Counted from the stretch's first letter, positions 22,701 through 35,702 are shown. The stretch: 64,000 nt of DNA from Pseudoscleropodium purum (GCA_963969395.1 OZ017801.1:19039611-19103610), one strand, 5' to 3'. Numbers and translations: made by a program. The notes: generated by a model from the sequence alone, not told the origin.

Positions 22701-24985
22701 AATTCCTTATTTGTCAATGTATTAGTATACAATATTATAAATATTTGCTAGAGGGAATCTACATGGTCTAAAGTTTATCATGATAATAACTTATTAATTA
22801 AAAGAGATTTTCATTGGTATTGCTTATCAATCTTTAATAAAAGCACTGGCATGTTTGTTGTTTTCCACAATTGGAAAAAGTATAAGTTTTAAAATTGAAG
22901 TAATTCAATAAAAATAAGTTTCTAAACTAGATAATGCAACAATGGCTATTGTTGCAAAATACCTCCAAAAGACTTGGGATTAATAACCAAGGTATGAGAA
23001 ACTTTTATACACTTTATATAATTCTTTTGTATACTTCAAACTTGGTATGTTATTTATAAACATTCCATCATCAAATGCTCGATTCAATTAAATTTTAACT
23101 TAGTAATATCCAACTCAATTTCTACGTCTTAAAGTATACAAGACGTACTATTTGAGGTAAAATACAAATGTTGGGACCAAAAATGCTTCCTTCAAAAGAG
23201 GAAGGCAAGAATATTGTTCAAGCATTAGAATAATTAGTAGCCTCGAAAAGATTTGGAATTGAGAACCTTCCTCCATCAAATGAAGAGCATTTGGTAAATT
23301 GGCTAAAGGTAGGCCAATCATTTGCTTTTATACCATAGCCTTATCTTTATAAAAAACAAACTCATATTATTTATTTGCTAAGTCAAAGTAATATTTTTTT
23401 TAGCATATAGGGATTGTCTTGGAAAGTGGTTTATGATCCATGCATGAATAAAGAAATATCAAAGTACTCACTTTTTCTAAAATATGAACCTTTTGTAGTA
23501 TGCTTCAAAGTAGACAATTGCACTTTGAGGCGGCCTCCTAAAGTGTTCTTAATAAAAATAGAGAGGGCTTTCTAAGACCCAAGTTCTCTATTGTATACTT
23601 TTTACAAGAATCTATATAGTTATAATTCACAAAAAACTTAATTGACATGATTTAGTAGATTCCATCCATGATATTTTGCAAACTTGATTCATCCCTAAAG
23701 CAACATATTTCATTCATTCATGTGTTGTTGGCAACTATATAACCTTCTTGAAATAAGTGATAAATGTAAAAATAAGATTCATGGATAGACTAGCCAAATC
23801 AGTTGTCAAATCTTGCTCCATATTTGAAAAATGAAATACAAAGCCATCCTTTGAGGATAATTGTACTTCTAGAATCTTAAAAAGTTGAAACTTATTCTAT
23901 TTGGATTTGAATATTATATAGAGCACCCCACATTAGTCAAAATTCATCTACCAAAATCAACTTTATTGCATAAATTAGCTTTCATCAACCTATGAATAAG
24001 AAGAAAGAAGCAATATGTCAATGGATGAAATTTCAACAAGCAAATTTATAATAGTAGAGAAATTGGTAAATTCTAAACTTTAAACCAAATTGAAATGAAA
24101 CTAGAAAATGAACAACAAGTTGCATTATGATATAGTACATGCTTTTATTTACTTTTAAGTGCCTTGACCACCTCTTGATATGAAATTAAATAAAGATGTT
24201 TTATAAACAACAATTTCAAGAAAAAATTTAGTACATATTGATTTTGTAAATATAAATTGTAGTTTTAGAATTTAGAATTTAAAGTTTGAATTCTTTCAAT
24301 AATTAATTACATCTTAAATATAAAAAAATTTAGACTAAAATTATTGCAATAGATTTGTAATCGTAAAACTTTATATATGTGCACACACTATATATGTAGA
24401 GAGATATAGATATAGAATGTGTGTGTATAATTGAATAGAACTCACTTTTTGAACTACATAAGATAAACTCTTTGACTTGCCATATTTAAATGTTTTTGTT
24501 TATAAAATATCAGAAAGAAGTCTTTTTTTAAAAGAAATGTTTTTGGGACCTAATCACTAGTAGAAGCCCATGTTTTTTCTTATGTTTCAATGTGACGGAC
24601 ATGTTTTGAAGAACATAAAGGTGATAATGTTGTTTTGGTAGGGGGAGGCTAAATTGAGGATTGCGTATCAAAAAACATATTGACATTACAATTTGAACAA
24701 GGTGATGTTGTTTGTTGCAGGAATGTTGAAAAGAACATGACGGAGAACATGGTTGCATATTTTAAAACATCTATAGAAATGTAGCATTGCCATGTTGGCA
24801 GTGAGAGGCTTTTTGAGTGTGGGTAAATTTGGAAAAAAGCAAATGGAGTTAGGTTAGACGCTGCCCTAAAATGGGAAACAAAAGGCAAGTCTTTCCTATA
24901 CATTTCATGAATATATGTATGGAGGGATGAAGAAGTTGCGCTTCTATAACATTTCCATAATTAGTGCATATATATAATAAATAAC
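19762..24985. other. AT-rich intergenic, no gene seen
   Basis: About 5 kb with no supported gene. At 24556 a CACTAGTAGAAG phrase resembles a CACTA terminus but lacks an identifiable partner or subterminal repeats. Confidence 0.45.
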
Positions 24986-24989
24986 TTAA

Positions 24990-25699
24990 CCTTGGAACGC
25001 CCAGGGAGCCATGAAATGGCTTCTAGATGTTTTTAGATGGTGATAAGAAGACTTCAATAGTAGATTTTCATCCATTCTTTTTTTAATGACCTTTTATGTT
25101 GAGTTACAAAGAGTGTCCAATGGAGTTTTTGGTCTATTTGATGTTTATTTCCATATAATTGAGAAGTAATGAAAAAAAACAGATGGCATAATTTGCCATT
25201 TCAGTGTACTTTGGGATATTGAGTAAATCTGAAATTTCTCCTTGAAAATGACTTTTTTTGAGTTTAAGTCCAACTAATGAAATGAAAGTCTTGTACTCTA
25301 ATTTCTACTCCAAAATTCATAAAATTGAATATTTTATTGTAATTTAAACTTCAACTGTATTTTTAATGAGAATTATATGAGAATTATATAATGAAACAGA
25401 AACTAAATTTACACCATGATGTTTTTCACTGTAATGTACACACATGGTGAAATTTTCAGATTTTTTGAGATAATTTTTTATTTGATATGATTTTTTCTTC
25501 ACTTTTTCTTCAAAAATTTGCATAAAAAGAAAAATTCTCAAAAACATTTGTAATTTTCAGGAAGTATAGAAAATATGTAGCTTCATCTCTAAAAAATAAA
25601 AATAAAATTTTTCATACACATCTACATACAAAGTGGCAACAAACTATGTGAGGACAATGCCGTGTGAAACTAGTGGCCATAGGCCCAAGCGTTTCAAGG
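24990..25699. mobile_element. TTAA-flanked element, family B copy 1 (710 bp)
   Basis: The ends are CCTTGGAACGCCCAGG and, inverted, CCTTGAAACGCTTGGG. TTAA is present exactly at 24986-24989 and 25700-25703. The interior has no transposase. The CCYTTGAACGCC-type ends with TTAA are what piggyBac-derived MITEs show in other genomes. Confidence 0.78.
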
Positions 25700-25703
25700 T
25701 TAA

Positions 25704-26400
25704 AGAAGAATGAAGGAGTCTTGTAATATAGAGTATTTGAATGTAATTTTACTTTTGGCTATGAGTTAGTGGCTATACAAAATACATGGAAGGAAACTAA
25801 CTTTCTTGTTCAAATTAAATAGATTTGGTTGAAAAGAACGTTTCCAATGGACAATTTTAAAAGTTTTATATCATTGAATTTGAGATGACTATTGTAATTG
25901 GTAGTTTAAGCATTGAAGGGCCAATGTCCCTTGGGGAGACAAATGGAATCTTGGTTAAGTATCCATGGGTTCTTTTTTTCCATGATTTGCAAACCTATTT
26001 TTTTAACATTGATAATTTCATTATGTATGGGGGAATTTTTTTTTTCTTTTGGATTGGTGCTCAAGAACTAAAGTTCTGCCCAAATAAATTTAATTACTGG
26101 GGATGGGTGGTAGCTACTTGGCTACTTCATATTCTGAAAAAGAAATTTGTTGTTTTCTAAAAAAATTTAGCCCACAAATTAAATTTTTGTGTATATGCAA
26201 AGTTAGGATTCATTTCATTTGGATTTTTTATGAGAAAATTTTGGTTCATCTAGCTCTTTGGGCAATTAGAGCATGATTTTCAAAAAATAGATTGTGGGAT
26301 GCATATGTGAATGCAATTTCTACAATTTTCCCGATAATATAGTTTGATTTGTTTTTTATATGAACTATAACAATCTCCCCATTGTATAGACTGCAATCTA
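25704..26400. other. AT-rich intergenic, no gene seen
   Basis: An open frame of about 90 codons at 25885-26160 has no recognisable motif and an AT-driven composition (F, W, I and N rich). I do not support it as a gene. Confidence 0.5.
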
Positions 26401-27244
26401 CCCCCTAAAGGACGAAAGCCTTTTCTTTGTTGAAAAACACTCTAAATGTCCATTTCTACAGCGAAAGGTAAAACATATTGAAAATTGTTTCTTGCCCACA
26501 TATAACTATAGGATCTTACACCTAAATAGTATGAGAATGTGTGGAAAAAAATTTCAGTATTTGAGACCGCTTAGATTGGATGACGAGCATTTCAAGTGAA
26601 AAAACAAGTTATTCAGTACATTGTGGGACAAGATTTTTTGGCTTCAAACATTTTTAAGTTTAAATTTTTGCACTACAGAGTTCTGTGCTTTAAATCTTTA
26701 TGGTATAAATAGAATTGAGAATTGAGAAAAAATCTAAAATATTCAAGAAAACTTAATATTTATTCTCTAAAAAATTGTTAAGTAGAAGTAAGTAAGAGAC
26801 AGAAAGAAAATCTCAATTATTAATAGCTCAAGAATGGAATTAAAATGCACTAATTCCAATGGTGAGAGTATTTTAGCAAGCAAGATAAACCATGTAGACC
26901 TTTTTTATTTGAAAAATTCTCTAAATTGCATTTAGAAATGAATCCTACAAGTTATTTTTTGAAGAAAATGCTCTAATTGCTCAAAAAACAAGATTGTCCA
27001 TAACTTTCACATAAAAAATCCAAATGGAATGAACCAAAGTTGTATGTATACACAAAATGTTATATATGAAGAATTTTTTACATTTTAAATTAAAATTTAT
27101 GAATTTTTTTGCTGCCTCCTGTTCCCTATAATGAGTTTATTTGGGCATGACCTTTTTTTCCACAAAGCTAATCCATTTTTGAGCTCATAGGTACTTGCCC
27201 CAAATCCCATTTGTCTCCTTAAGGGATAGTGCTCCTTTTGGGGG
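26401..27244. mobile_element. Family A-related element, copy 5 (844 bp, reverse orientation)
   Basis: The left end is CCCCCTAAAGGACG and the right end is GCTCCTTTTGGGGG. The interior phrase ACATATAACTATAGGATCTT matches the reverse complement of copies 1 and 2. The flanks are TCTA and TAAT rather than TTAA, so either the flanks have mutated or the element boundary differs by a few bases. Confidence 0.65.
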
Positions 27245-29526
27245 TAATTCTATTTTAGACTTACTATTAATTTGGATTAAATTTCTACCATGTATCTATT
27301 TCTATTGAATAATGTTCAAATGCATAAAAATTTAATGTTTTTGAATTAATTTTTTCTTCTAAGACTCTCAATCAAATTTTGTACCATAAAGATTAATAAT
27401 TCAAAACTCAATACTGTACAAAATTAAAATTACAAATGTTCAAAGTCAAAGAAGCTAATCTCGCAATGTGTAGAGAAAATTGTTTTCCCTACAGCAAATA
27501 TACATATTTTGCAGAATGAGCAGTCATGAATTTTAAAATTTTATCTACACATTCACATATTAATTAGGTGTGAGGTCCAACAATTGCATGTAGGAAAAAA
27601 ACAAATTCTTTTTGTTACATTTTAAAGTAAAAGAAATCCTAAAGCACTCACTATTTTAATTAATTATATTTAAGAATAATGTCTTTTTGAAGTGTTGCTT
27701 CAACATTGAACATTTGATTTTGATAAAAATGATTATGATTTTTCAATTCAACATTTTGTGCAAAAATGTCCACTGCAAATCTTCATTTTCTGTTGTTGAG
27801 GGCTCTTTTAAATTAGCATGATGTGAGATACATCTTGTAGGGAAATTCACAATAGATATTTGATTTCACAAGGTATATAATACATTTAAAGAAATTGAGA
27901 AAATTCTTAGAACTTAGAATTTTAGTTGGGACCAACATTTTAAATTTGACATGGGACAAAAAGAATGATAGAAAGACTACAAATGATTTGCACATATTAG
28001 CAAGGGCCTAAGATTTGATTGCAAGGGAATTTCTAGAAATTCTTGGGGCCAAGGTAAAATGGTGACCACATGTAAAAAAAATAGGTGAAAGCAAACCACA
28101 TAGCATTTTTTCCAAAAAAGGCACTTGCATTGGCATTTGAGTAATATGGTGCCCAAAGAAGATGAAGTGGCATGCCACGTCAACATGCTTTAATGCCATC
28201 TTAGAATTTTAACATTATCATAATTAATATTAGCTAAGATGTCATGTGTTGCATATAGATGTTTTTTGTGATGTAAATAGAAACATCCTTTATGACATCG
28301 ACATGTTTTTTGTGATGTCAACTAAGACATCCTTTGTAATGTCAGGATGTTTTTTGCAGGACAACATCATGTTCATCATAATATTTAAATCTGAAATTTT
28401 ATTTTTAATAATAAAAATTACATTTTAGGTGTCCCACATAGTTTGTCTTCCTTCCTACTACCCCTCTTCTATAAATAACTTGCCTTCTCATGTCAAATAC
28501 TTATAATATGGCTATTCAAGTCATTCAATATTATTGCCAATATGGTGTATTGTGTACAATGTATGGTGTATTTTGTATAATGTATGGCAAATTGTATATG
28601 TTGTATGGTGTATAATGTATGGCATATTTTGTATGGTGTATAATATATAGCCTATTGTATATATTGTATGGTGTATAATGTATTGTATATGGCATGCATC
28701 TAAGCTAACATCTAAATTAATGTCTCAAGAAACATCTCAAAAAACGTCTAGAGGTCAAAATTGATGTACTAAAAACAATATTCAAATTCTTATGGATGTC
28801 CAAATTGATGTCACTAAAAACAATATGAAAATTTTCAAAAAACATGATGTCAATTGCAACATCAATTGCCACCTCAAATTTAAGTTAGATGAAAAAAATC
28901 CTATGTGGCATTGCCTACTTGCGTGGCGCTTATGTGACTGCCACATGGCACACTTTGAGCATTTTTTTAAACCATGTTTGTTGTGACGTTTCTTTAAAAA
29001 CATGGCATGTTTTTTTTCAGATTTTTTTGTGTTTTGCAAGTCAATCTTGATGGATTTTTTTGCACATCCATAGTCTACATGTCTGACATTATACTAAACA
29101 TCAAGCCACATTACTATATATGTCCAAAAAAACCCACCTTCCTTCTAGTGAATTGTTCTTATGCAACTTAGTTAGCACAAGATTCAAGGAAAATTCAAAT
29201 GGACAAAAATGCATCTTTTGAAAACTATAGATTGCTCGAGTACTTTGTCCATCTTCCAAAAATAAACTCTAGAGCTCAACAGGTTAAATCAACACAAACA
29301 ACCACAAGCCTTAATACTCAAATGACAAACTAATCACCATAATTATCAATCACAAAAGCATTGTAACAATATTATTCCCATTTTCCAAGTGTTCAACTAT
29401 CTACACAATGGATGGTGAATGTTGTAGAAAGTAATCTTTATACAATTAGTATTTCATCGAGGAAGCTTCTAAAACATTGTAATGTATCAATGAAAAGAAA
29501 AAAAAGAATGATCTACAACACCTTCC
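27245..29526. other. AT-rich intergenic with short-period repeats, no gene seen
   Basis: 28246-28350 holds several copies of GATGTTTTTTGTGATGT, and 28542-28692 is a GTATGGTGTATAATGTATGG minisatellite. Short open frames on both strands at 28782-29039 share no features of known proteins. Confidence 0.5.
28542..28692. repeat. Minisatellite of GTATGGTGTATAATGTATGGCATATT-like units
   Basis: GTATGGTGTA recurs at least five times with variable spacers (TAATGTATGGC, TTTTGTATAATG). Units are irregular, about 25-50 bp. Confidence 0.75.
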
Positions 29527-29530
29527 TTAA

Positions 29531-30386
29531 ACCCTAAAGGTTTTTGACCATGTTTTCATCCAAAATACTTCCAAACAACCATTTCTAGTACAAGTACAAA
29601 ATTTTAGAAAAAAAATGTTTTGGGACACATATAACTAGAGGATCTTGTAGTATACTTGTTTGAAAAGACATGAAAAGAATTTCAAAAATTCCAGCTACAC
29701 TTTGCAAGGTCACATTTGGTATGAAAAAATGTCCAAAACGGTGGTGTTTCTTTAGATTTATTCCTCTATTAAGCAAGTCGGTTACCTACTTGATAAATTT
29801 TAGATCATTTGAAATTGCACAACATATAGGAAAAAATAGTATGTAGAAAAAAGTAGAGAATGATTCAAAATACTAATTTGTTAAGAGTTTAGTCATGGAA
29901 TTGAAAAATGTCAATTCCAATGGTTGTAATTTTGTAATAAACAATCTACATTATTCAATTTTTTTTCTAGACTATTGAAAATTGAATTAAATAAAGGACT
30001 TCAAAATTTATTTTAGAGTTGAGAATCCATTGTTGCCTGTAAACTAAAACTCCTCATAACTTTCATCTCATGATCAAAATGGAATGATTCAAAGCTTTCT
30101 ATGAAGATCAAATTCTATGGAACTAATTACAAATATTTGTTTATAAAAGAAGTGATTTTTTCTGATCTACCTTGACTATCCAACTAGGAAATTAACTACA
30201 TATTATACAATAACTTTTTAACCATGTATTCAAAAGTTAATAAAATTGTTGAGCCTTAAAAGAAAAAACTTGGTCTCTATGTTGTGTGAAAATTTATAAA
30301 AAATAAAAAAATAAATTTTTTTGTTCATGGTGAGGTGCCAAAAATTGCCATGTTGCTAAAAAAATGCAGCTTGGTTCATTAGGGGG
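29531..30386. mobile_element. Family A copy 4 (856 bp, reverse orientation)
   Basis: TTAA at 29527-29530 precedes ACCCTAAAGG, and the right end GGTTCATTAGGGGG is followed by TTCA. The interior matches copy 3 in the same orientation, for example AATGTCAATTCCAATGGTTG and GATCAAAATGGAATGATTC. The ends are mildly degraded. Confidence 0.7.
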
Positions 30387-30899
30387 TTCAATAAATTGCC
30401 ATCCCTTGTCTTCCTTTTTCTTTTTTTGGTAGTAGATTTTGTTGATAAGGCTATATACATGAATCGATAAAAGTAGTCACACCTTCTTAGTCAAGCAAAT
30501 TTCTATGAAAAATGAGATGTTGGTGAGCGAGAACATGAGTCAATATGGAGTAGTCATGGGTGAATTGAAGTGGAAGGTGTGACCATCCTTTTATGCTGTC
30601 TTGAGAATGAGAGTGGAGAATGCACAATAAGACTTACGAGTACAAAATTTTGCAAATAGTCTGGAATATAGGGTTAAGATTTAGAAATCACAACTAGTGC
30701 AAAACGCACGATTAAAGCACATAATCCAGAAGCTGTGGCATAAATCTATATTGATTGTGAGTTTGGTAGTTACTGCCACTTTTCACTACATCGAGACACT
30801 TTGTGTCACAATACATTGAAATTTTGATTTCCAACCACCCCTCCTCCCTCTTGTAATTTTAGAAACCAACTTGTTTGACAATCAATCTAGGACAATTCA

Positions 30900-31290
30900 T
30901 CCTATATCCCTATTTGGTACCATATTCTATATTTCATATTTTGTATTCAATATGTATTCGTATACAATATTGTATCTGTATTTGTATTCAATATGTATTT
31001 GTATATGGTCATATATCCATATCCATATTTAGTATTTCATATTCAATATTGTATCTGTATTTGTATTCAATATGTATTTGTATATGGTCATATATCCATA
31101 TCCATATTTAGTATTTCATATTCAATACATATTTGTATGCAAATCCTGTCTCCATACCCATATCCATATTTAGTATTTGGTATGTATTTATATGTGGTAC
31201 TATATCCATATCAATATTTTGTATTTTAGTATATATTCATATGCGATATTGTATCCATATCCATTATTTTATATTTGGGCGGCTTTTGTA
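30900..31290. repeat. Minisatellite, 79-bp unit with a 6-bp-like TAT-rich substructure
   Basis: GTATCTGTATTTGTATTCAA at 30972 recurs exactly at 31051, and the rest of the unit (GGTCATATATCCATATCCAT) repeats with it. A partial third unit follows. Translation gives strings of Y, P, I, V and C caused only by the repeat, so it is not a protein gene. Confidence 0.85.
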
Positions 31291-31845
31291 TTTTAAATCT
31301 CACAAGATCAACGGCTTGTGATTTTTGAAAAATCAATGGCAATTCTGAAGGTAAACATTTTTTTTTTTACAAAAATCAACAACTTGTAAATTTTTTGAGA
31401 GAGGGGGAGACAAATATTGCAAACCAGGGTGGTATGCCTCTTTTTAGTGCATTGTGTAGAACACATGATGAAACATAGACTGCATGGGCTTCAACACAAA
31501 AGAAAACATGAAATGTGACAAGCAAGACAAATATGAACTCTATAGCAGAATAATGAACATGGAGAAGATTTCTACATCCGAGTATAATCTACCAACAGGA
31601 AGCCAATGGAAATTCACAACATTCCCATTTTTTGAAGAATAGGCATGCACTGAAGAACGTGGAACGATTCAAAATTCTCGAAGAAATTCTAATTATTTAT
31701 TGAAAATAAATTTCCAAAAATAAGCTTCCTAATTTTTTTCAATCAAGCACTTTGGGGGGGGGGGAGGAAAGAGAGACCCACTTGGCTCATTGCCAAATAA
31801 TTGATATATTGCCAAACTGAATAATGTTATGATACGCTGGAAATT

Positions 31846-31962
31846 TTCAACAATAATATAACAGGCACCACCTGCCCTCACTGCTTTAAATTCCTCGTCA
31901 ACAGCCATCAGTACCTGGTCTAGCAATACAGGTGGCAGACGATCATTGGTCAGTCTGTGGTC
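31846..31962 (-). CDS. Possible orphan exon of an unidentified gene
   Basis: The minus strand reads LTNDRLPPVLLDQVLMAVDE then EFKAVRAGGACYIIVENFQ, preceded by an acceptor-like CCACAG. The open frame continues into ITLFSLAIYQLFGNEPSGSLF and then a poly-P stretch created by a G-run at 31754-31763. Residue composition is protein-like and unlike the AT-driven frames around it, and base composition is more balanced over about 31.85-32.05 kb. I do not recognise the family and see no neighbouring exons, so it may be a captured gene fragment. Confidence 0.3.
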
Positions 31963-32890
31963 AATCCATATCGAGCGTCAGGAGGACTAACACGTGGGGC
32001 GAGGAGAAGTCATCCCACGGATAAGCACTCAGTCGAAAATGTAAGCCACTACTTTACTTCTTCAGGTAACGTTGTCAGGCGGGAATGTGCTGGAAGCCTG
32101 GAACTTTAAAAAAAAAGTCCTCCCAACTGTACCTCTGTTCTGTACCTGCTCGGTACATTTCAAAGACTACCATACGACGGTAATTATCTATGTAATCAAT
32201 TGTGTTTGTGATTTCAAAATGAATCATCACTCATGTGTTGGGTGTGGATTTTAAAATGAATAATTACTGGCTACTTCTACTAAGTAGTTTTTTTTTAAGC
32301 GTTTAAAATGCCTAAATAAAGGAAAAATAGGATGATGACAATAAATTGTTCCGATTTTTGAAAATAATTTGGATGAAATTGCCAATATTTAAAATGAATT
32401 CATCCAAATATGTAGATGAAAAGAGAAAATCTATTCATAATGTAAATGAACTCTTGAAATATTCGATTGTATCATTTTCTTGTATATTGCCACTTTGGTT
32501 TTTCTTCAAACAAAAAAAAATCAAAGTTAGGATATTGTGCTTACTGCCCAATTGAGTTGATTGATAGTTCGATTCTACTTTGTGGAGATGGAGACAATAT
32601 CCAACTTTGAGAACTTAAACCACTAACAAGGTAGGTAGTTGTGTTAGAGTATTGCATGCCAAATTTTCAAAGATAATGGAGGTGTTTTTTACACACAAAA
32701 AAATCTAAGACAATGTTAAGAAAAACATACCTTTCCAACAAGGTTTCAATTTTTTTCTTAAGACTTCTTTTTTTGAAAGAATAGAAAACTTAACAAAAAA
32801 CACAAATTTTTCTTTATTTTCATCAAGCATAATTATAAAAATATTTTAAAAAATAATTAATCTCATGAATTTACATTATAATTTGTCTTA
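31963..32890. other. Intergenic, no gene seen
   Basis: Balanced composition to about 32.05 kb, then AT-rich. No recognisable coding sequence. Confidence 0.4.
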
Positions 32891-32893
32891 GTG

Positions 32894-33312
32894 GTTCCTA
32901 AAATTGTTCTAAAACTACCATTTTTAGTGCATTGAGTGAAAATTATATATTTTTTTCATTTTCAACCACGTACTATTATCTATATACTACTGTAACAATG
33001 TGTGGATATATTTTTAGTCCATTTGGCTTCATAGGCAACTAGATATAAGTATTGGAAGTTAATGAAAAAAACTGTATAACTTGCCTAATTGCTTGCCCTT
33101 TCCATTAGTTAGTTGCCTAAGTTGCCCTTAAACTTTTGAGCCTCATAACTTTTGACTTAGGCATTTGATTGGAAAAAAAAATTAATTTTTAAAATTTTTA
33201 TAGAAATGTGCACCTTTGGTAAGAATTTCACTTTCATCCACTCAAAATCGACTTCATAAAAACCTATCCAAGCTTTCAAAAAGCTCTATAGGAACTTAAA
33301 GAACTTTAGGGG
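32894..33312. mobile_element. Probable family A relative (about 420 bp)
   Basis: The right end AAGAACTTTAGGGG is followed by TTAA at 33313-33316. A degraded inverted counterpart, TTCCTAAAATTGTTC, lies near 32896. The interior shares CCTCATAACTTTTGAC-like phrases with the family. The left boundary is uncertain. Confidence 0.5.
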
Positions 33313-33316
33313 TTAA

Positions 33317-35190
33317 ATATTGGTGTAAATTAAAAGTTTGCTCATCTTGGGTCCCACACCATGCTTTAGAGACAAGAATGAAAGATATCTCAAATGACTT
33401 CCAAAATATGATTTTAGAATGAACATGGTAATTATATCCAAGTATAGTCCAAGTAGCATCTTGTATGCTTCACATTATTGTCAAATTATCTTAGCTTTTG
33501 TTGATCTTGTTAGTAATTAAACAAAAGTCTCATAACGAATATGATTTGGCCATTGTATAAATAATTTACAACTTTTCAAAGCATTAATGATAAATGTACC
33601 TAAGACAAACCATGGACTTTCATGTTATGGAGGGTATGTTTTAGGCAAATATGATAATTGTAACTAGGTTGTATTTATGTATACTTACCTTAGAAGGTTT
33701 TCAAATATGAAGTCTTCATTTTAAATTATGTTTTGAAATACATATAATAAAATAAACTTTTGAAATTTATAAGGTTTGTCATATAGCTTAATGAAAACAA
33801 GGTTTGCTAACACGGTTAGTTATATGAACTTCAAAGTTGAATATCTCATTGGCACAAAGGATGAGCGTGGTATTTAATCTTTAAACAAGATTCATGACAA
33901 GATTGCAAGTCTTAAGGATATTTTCAAAGCCAAATTTATTTTAGTTCTTGGTTTCAAATGCAATTGAGCTTAACTAGAGAGAAAAAAGCATCAATAATTC
34001 ATTTTGTATTTCATTTTTCCCTCAAAATTATAAAAATTGAATTTTTTTTAGCTCTTTGAAATCAGCATTTTAGATTTCAAACACTTATGCAAGTAAAACT
34101 GTTTTTGTTGATTATAGTATCTCTGAATTTCAGTTTAAGAAGTACACCAATTATCTTGTGACATTTGTTATCATCATTAATATCTTATTTAAAAAAATTA
34201 TAGTTATTTCCTGTCTTTGGAATTTTTTTTAAAATCATATAAATTTCATTTTGATGTTTTGAGTTTAAGAAAATCAAAACAAATAGGAAATACTAATGGA
34301 AATTTTCTTTAGAAAAATGCAAAGTTTTGAAATATATGATTCTACTTAAGAAATTAAAAAATTAGAGAGTTTTAGAAGGCATGGTTTGTCATATTTTCAA
34401 ATTTTCTAAAAAATTCATATAGAGATTTTCATAAAACTCTTGAAACTAATTTAAAGCATGGAATCTTTTTCTTTTCTTTAATCAAGACTCTTTTCACTCA
34501 CATAATTTTTTTTAATACAAGCTTTTCCATGAATTGTAGGCCACTATAACACATGTTATTGTGATGCTATAGAAAGATCCCCATCTCAATTCCTACTCAA
34601 GAATGCCTTACACTTTGTATTTTGAGTATCTTTTGAGTTTTACTATCTATTTTCCTTTGATTCCCAAGTTGAACCAATTTTTGAAGTTCTAAGTTCATTT
34701 TTTTCTCTCTATTTTTTATCCTAGATAAAAAATTTATAGAATTTTCCACCATTTTTTTTCCCAATTCCACCTACTTTACTACTAGTTGCTGTCAAGTCAA
34801 CAATTACAAAATAGAATTATAAAAAAAAAAAATTGTCCAGAAATGCAAAAGAAAAGTCTAAATTTAAAATAAATAAATAAATAAATGATGTGGCACTCTC
34901 TCGACCACATTGGATTCATGTTCCTTCGGCAGTTTTGGCGTTCCTAGGGTCTGATAACTAGTGGCTCTATGGAGACCCCAAATTTCTTCTAATGCAACAA
35001 TTCTCCCCCAACATTGATTTGTACTATTACTCCAAGTCACTCACTCTATATATATGATTATTTTTAACCAACATAAAAATTAATTTCTCCCTTTGACTCA
35101 AATGGCATTAGGAAATTCCAAGTTTCAATTGTACTTTCCATGACATGATTAATCAAAATGGTCATTTCAAAAACTATGAATTCTTATTAT
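33317..35190. other. AT-rich intergenic, no gene seen
   Basis: Only a short AAAT run at about 34864-34886 stands out. No gene. Confidence 0.5.
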
Positions 35191-35194
35191 TTAA

Positions 35195-35417
35195 CCCTTG
35201 AACGCCGAGGTAGATGTTTTGTGTTCGATGGATGATAGGAAATCAAACTGTAGAGGACAAAAGTCCAACTATTCACCTTCAAAAATTATTTTGGAGAAGG
35301 AAGATCTCGTACATTAGTTTGACTTGCAATGACTACTTTTTGCAAGTTTGGAGGCTAGTGATTCACATGGTAATAGAAAAGGATGATTTTGAGGCTCATC
35401 CCTTTGGCGTTTAAGGA
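35195..35417. mobile_element. TTAA-flanked MITE, family B copy 2 (223 bp)
   Basis: The left end is CCCTTGAACGCCGAGG and the right end, inverted, is TCCTTAAACGCCAAAGG. TTAA lies at 35191-35194 and 35418-35421. It is non-coding and much shorter than family B copy 1 but has the same terminal motif. Confidence 0.75.
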
Positions 35418-35481
35418 TTAAAGGATAAACTTGTATCAAGAGGGAGTGGGCTATACAAAAAAATAGTCACATCAAGGAGCA

Positions 35482-35702
35482 GACCCATTTCCGATCAACA
35501 TCCCATTTTTGTAGGATAGAGTGCTACATTTCCGATTAGTTGTGTTGTAGGTGACAGCTCACGTACAACAGGAACATTAGAATGTTTGGGAGATATACAT
35601 TGAAACCATAAAATGATCACAATATGTAAATTGAAAGCCACAGACCACTTTTGTAACGGTCTATGGTTGGAAATTGGTTTACCTACTGATCGGAAATGGG
35701 TC
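35482..35702. mobile_element. MITE with 16-bp perfect inverted ends, 221 bp
   Basis: GACCCATTTCCGATCA at 35482-35497 is matched by its exact complement at 35687-35702. The flanks AAGGAGCA and AAAGAGAA are only partly similar, so the target duplication and the superfamily are not certain. Confidence 0.6.

Noticed and set aside
24556..24570. CACTAGTAGAAG as a CACTA end
   Set aside because: No subterminal repeats and no partner end were found nearby; a chance match cannot be excluded.
28246..28428. 60-codon frame MLHIDVFCDVNRNILYD...
   Set aside because: It is caused by the GATGTTTTTTGTGATGT repeats; no protein-like features.
30875..31321. Open frames rich in Y, P, I and C on the plus strand
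   Set aside because: They are produced by the TAT-rich 79-bp minisatellite; two frames give the same kind of string.
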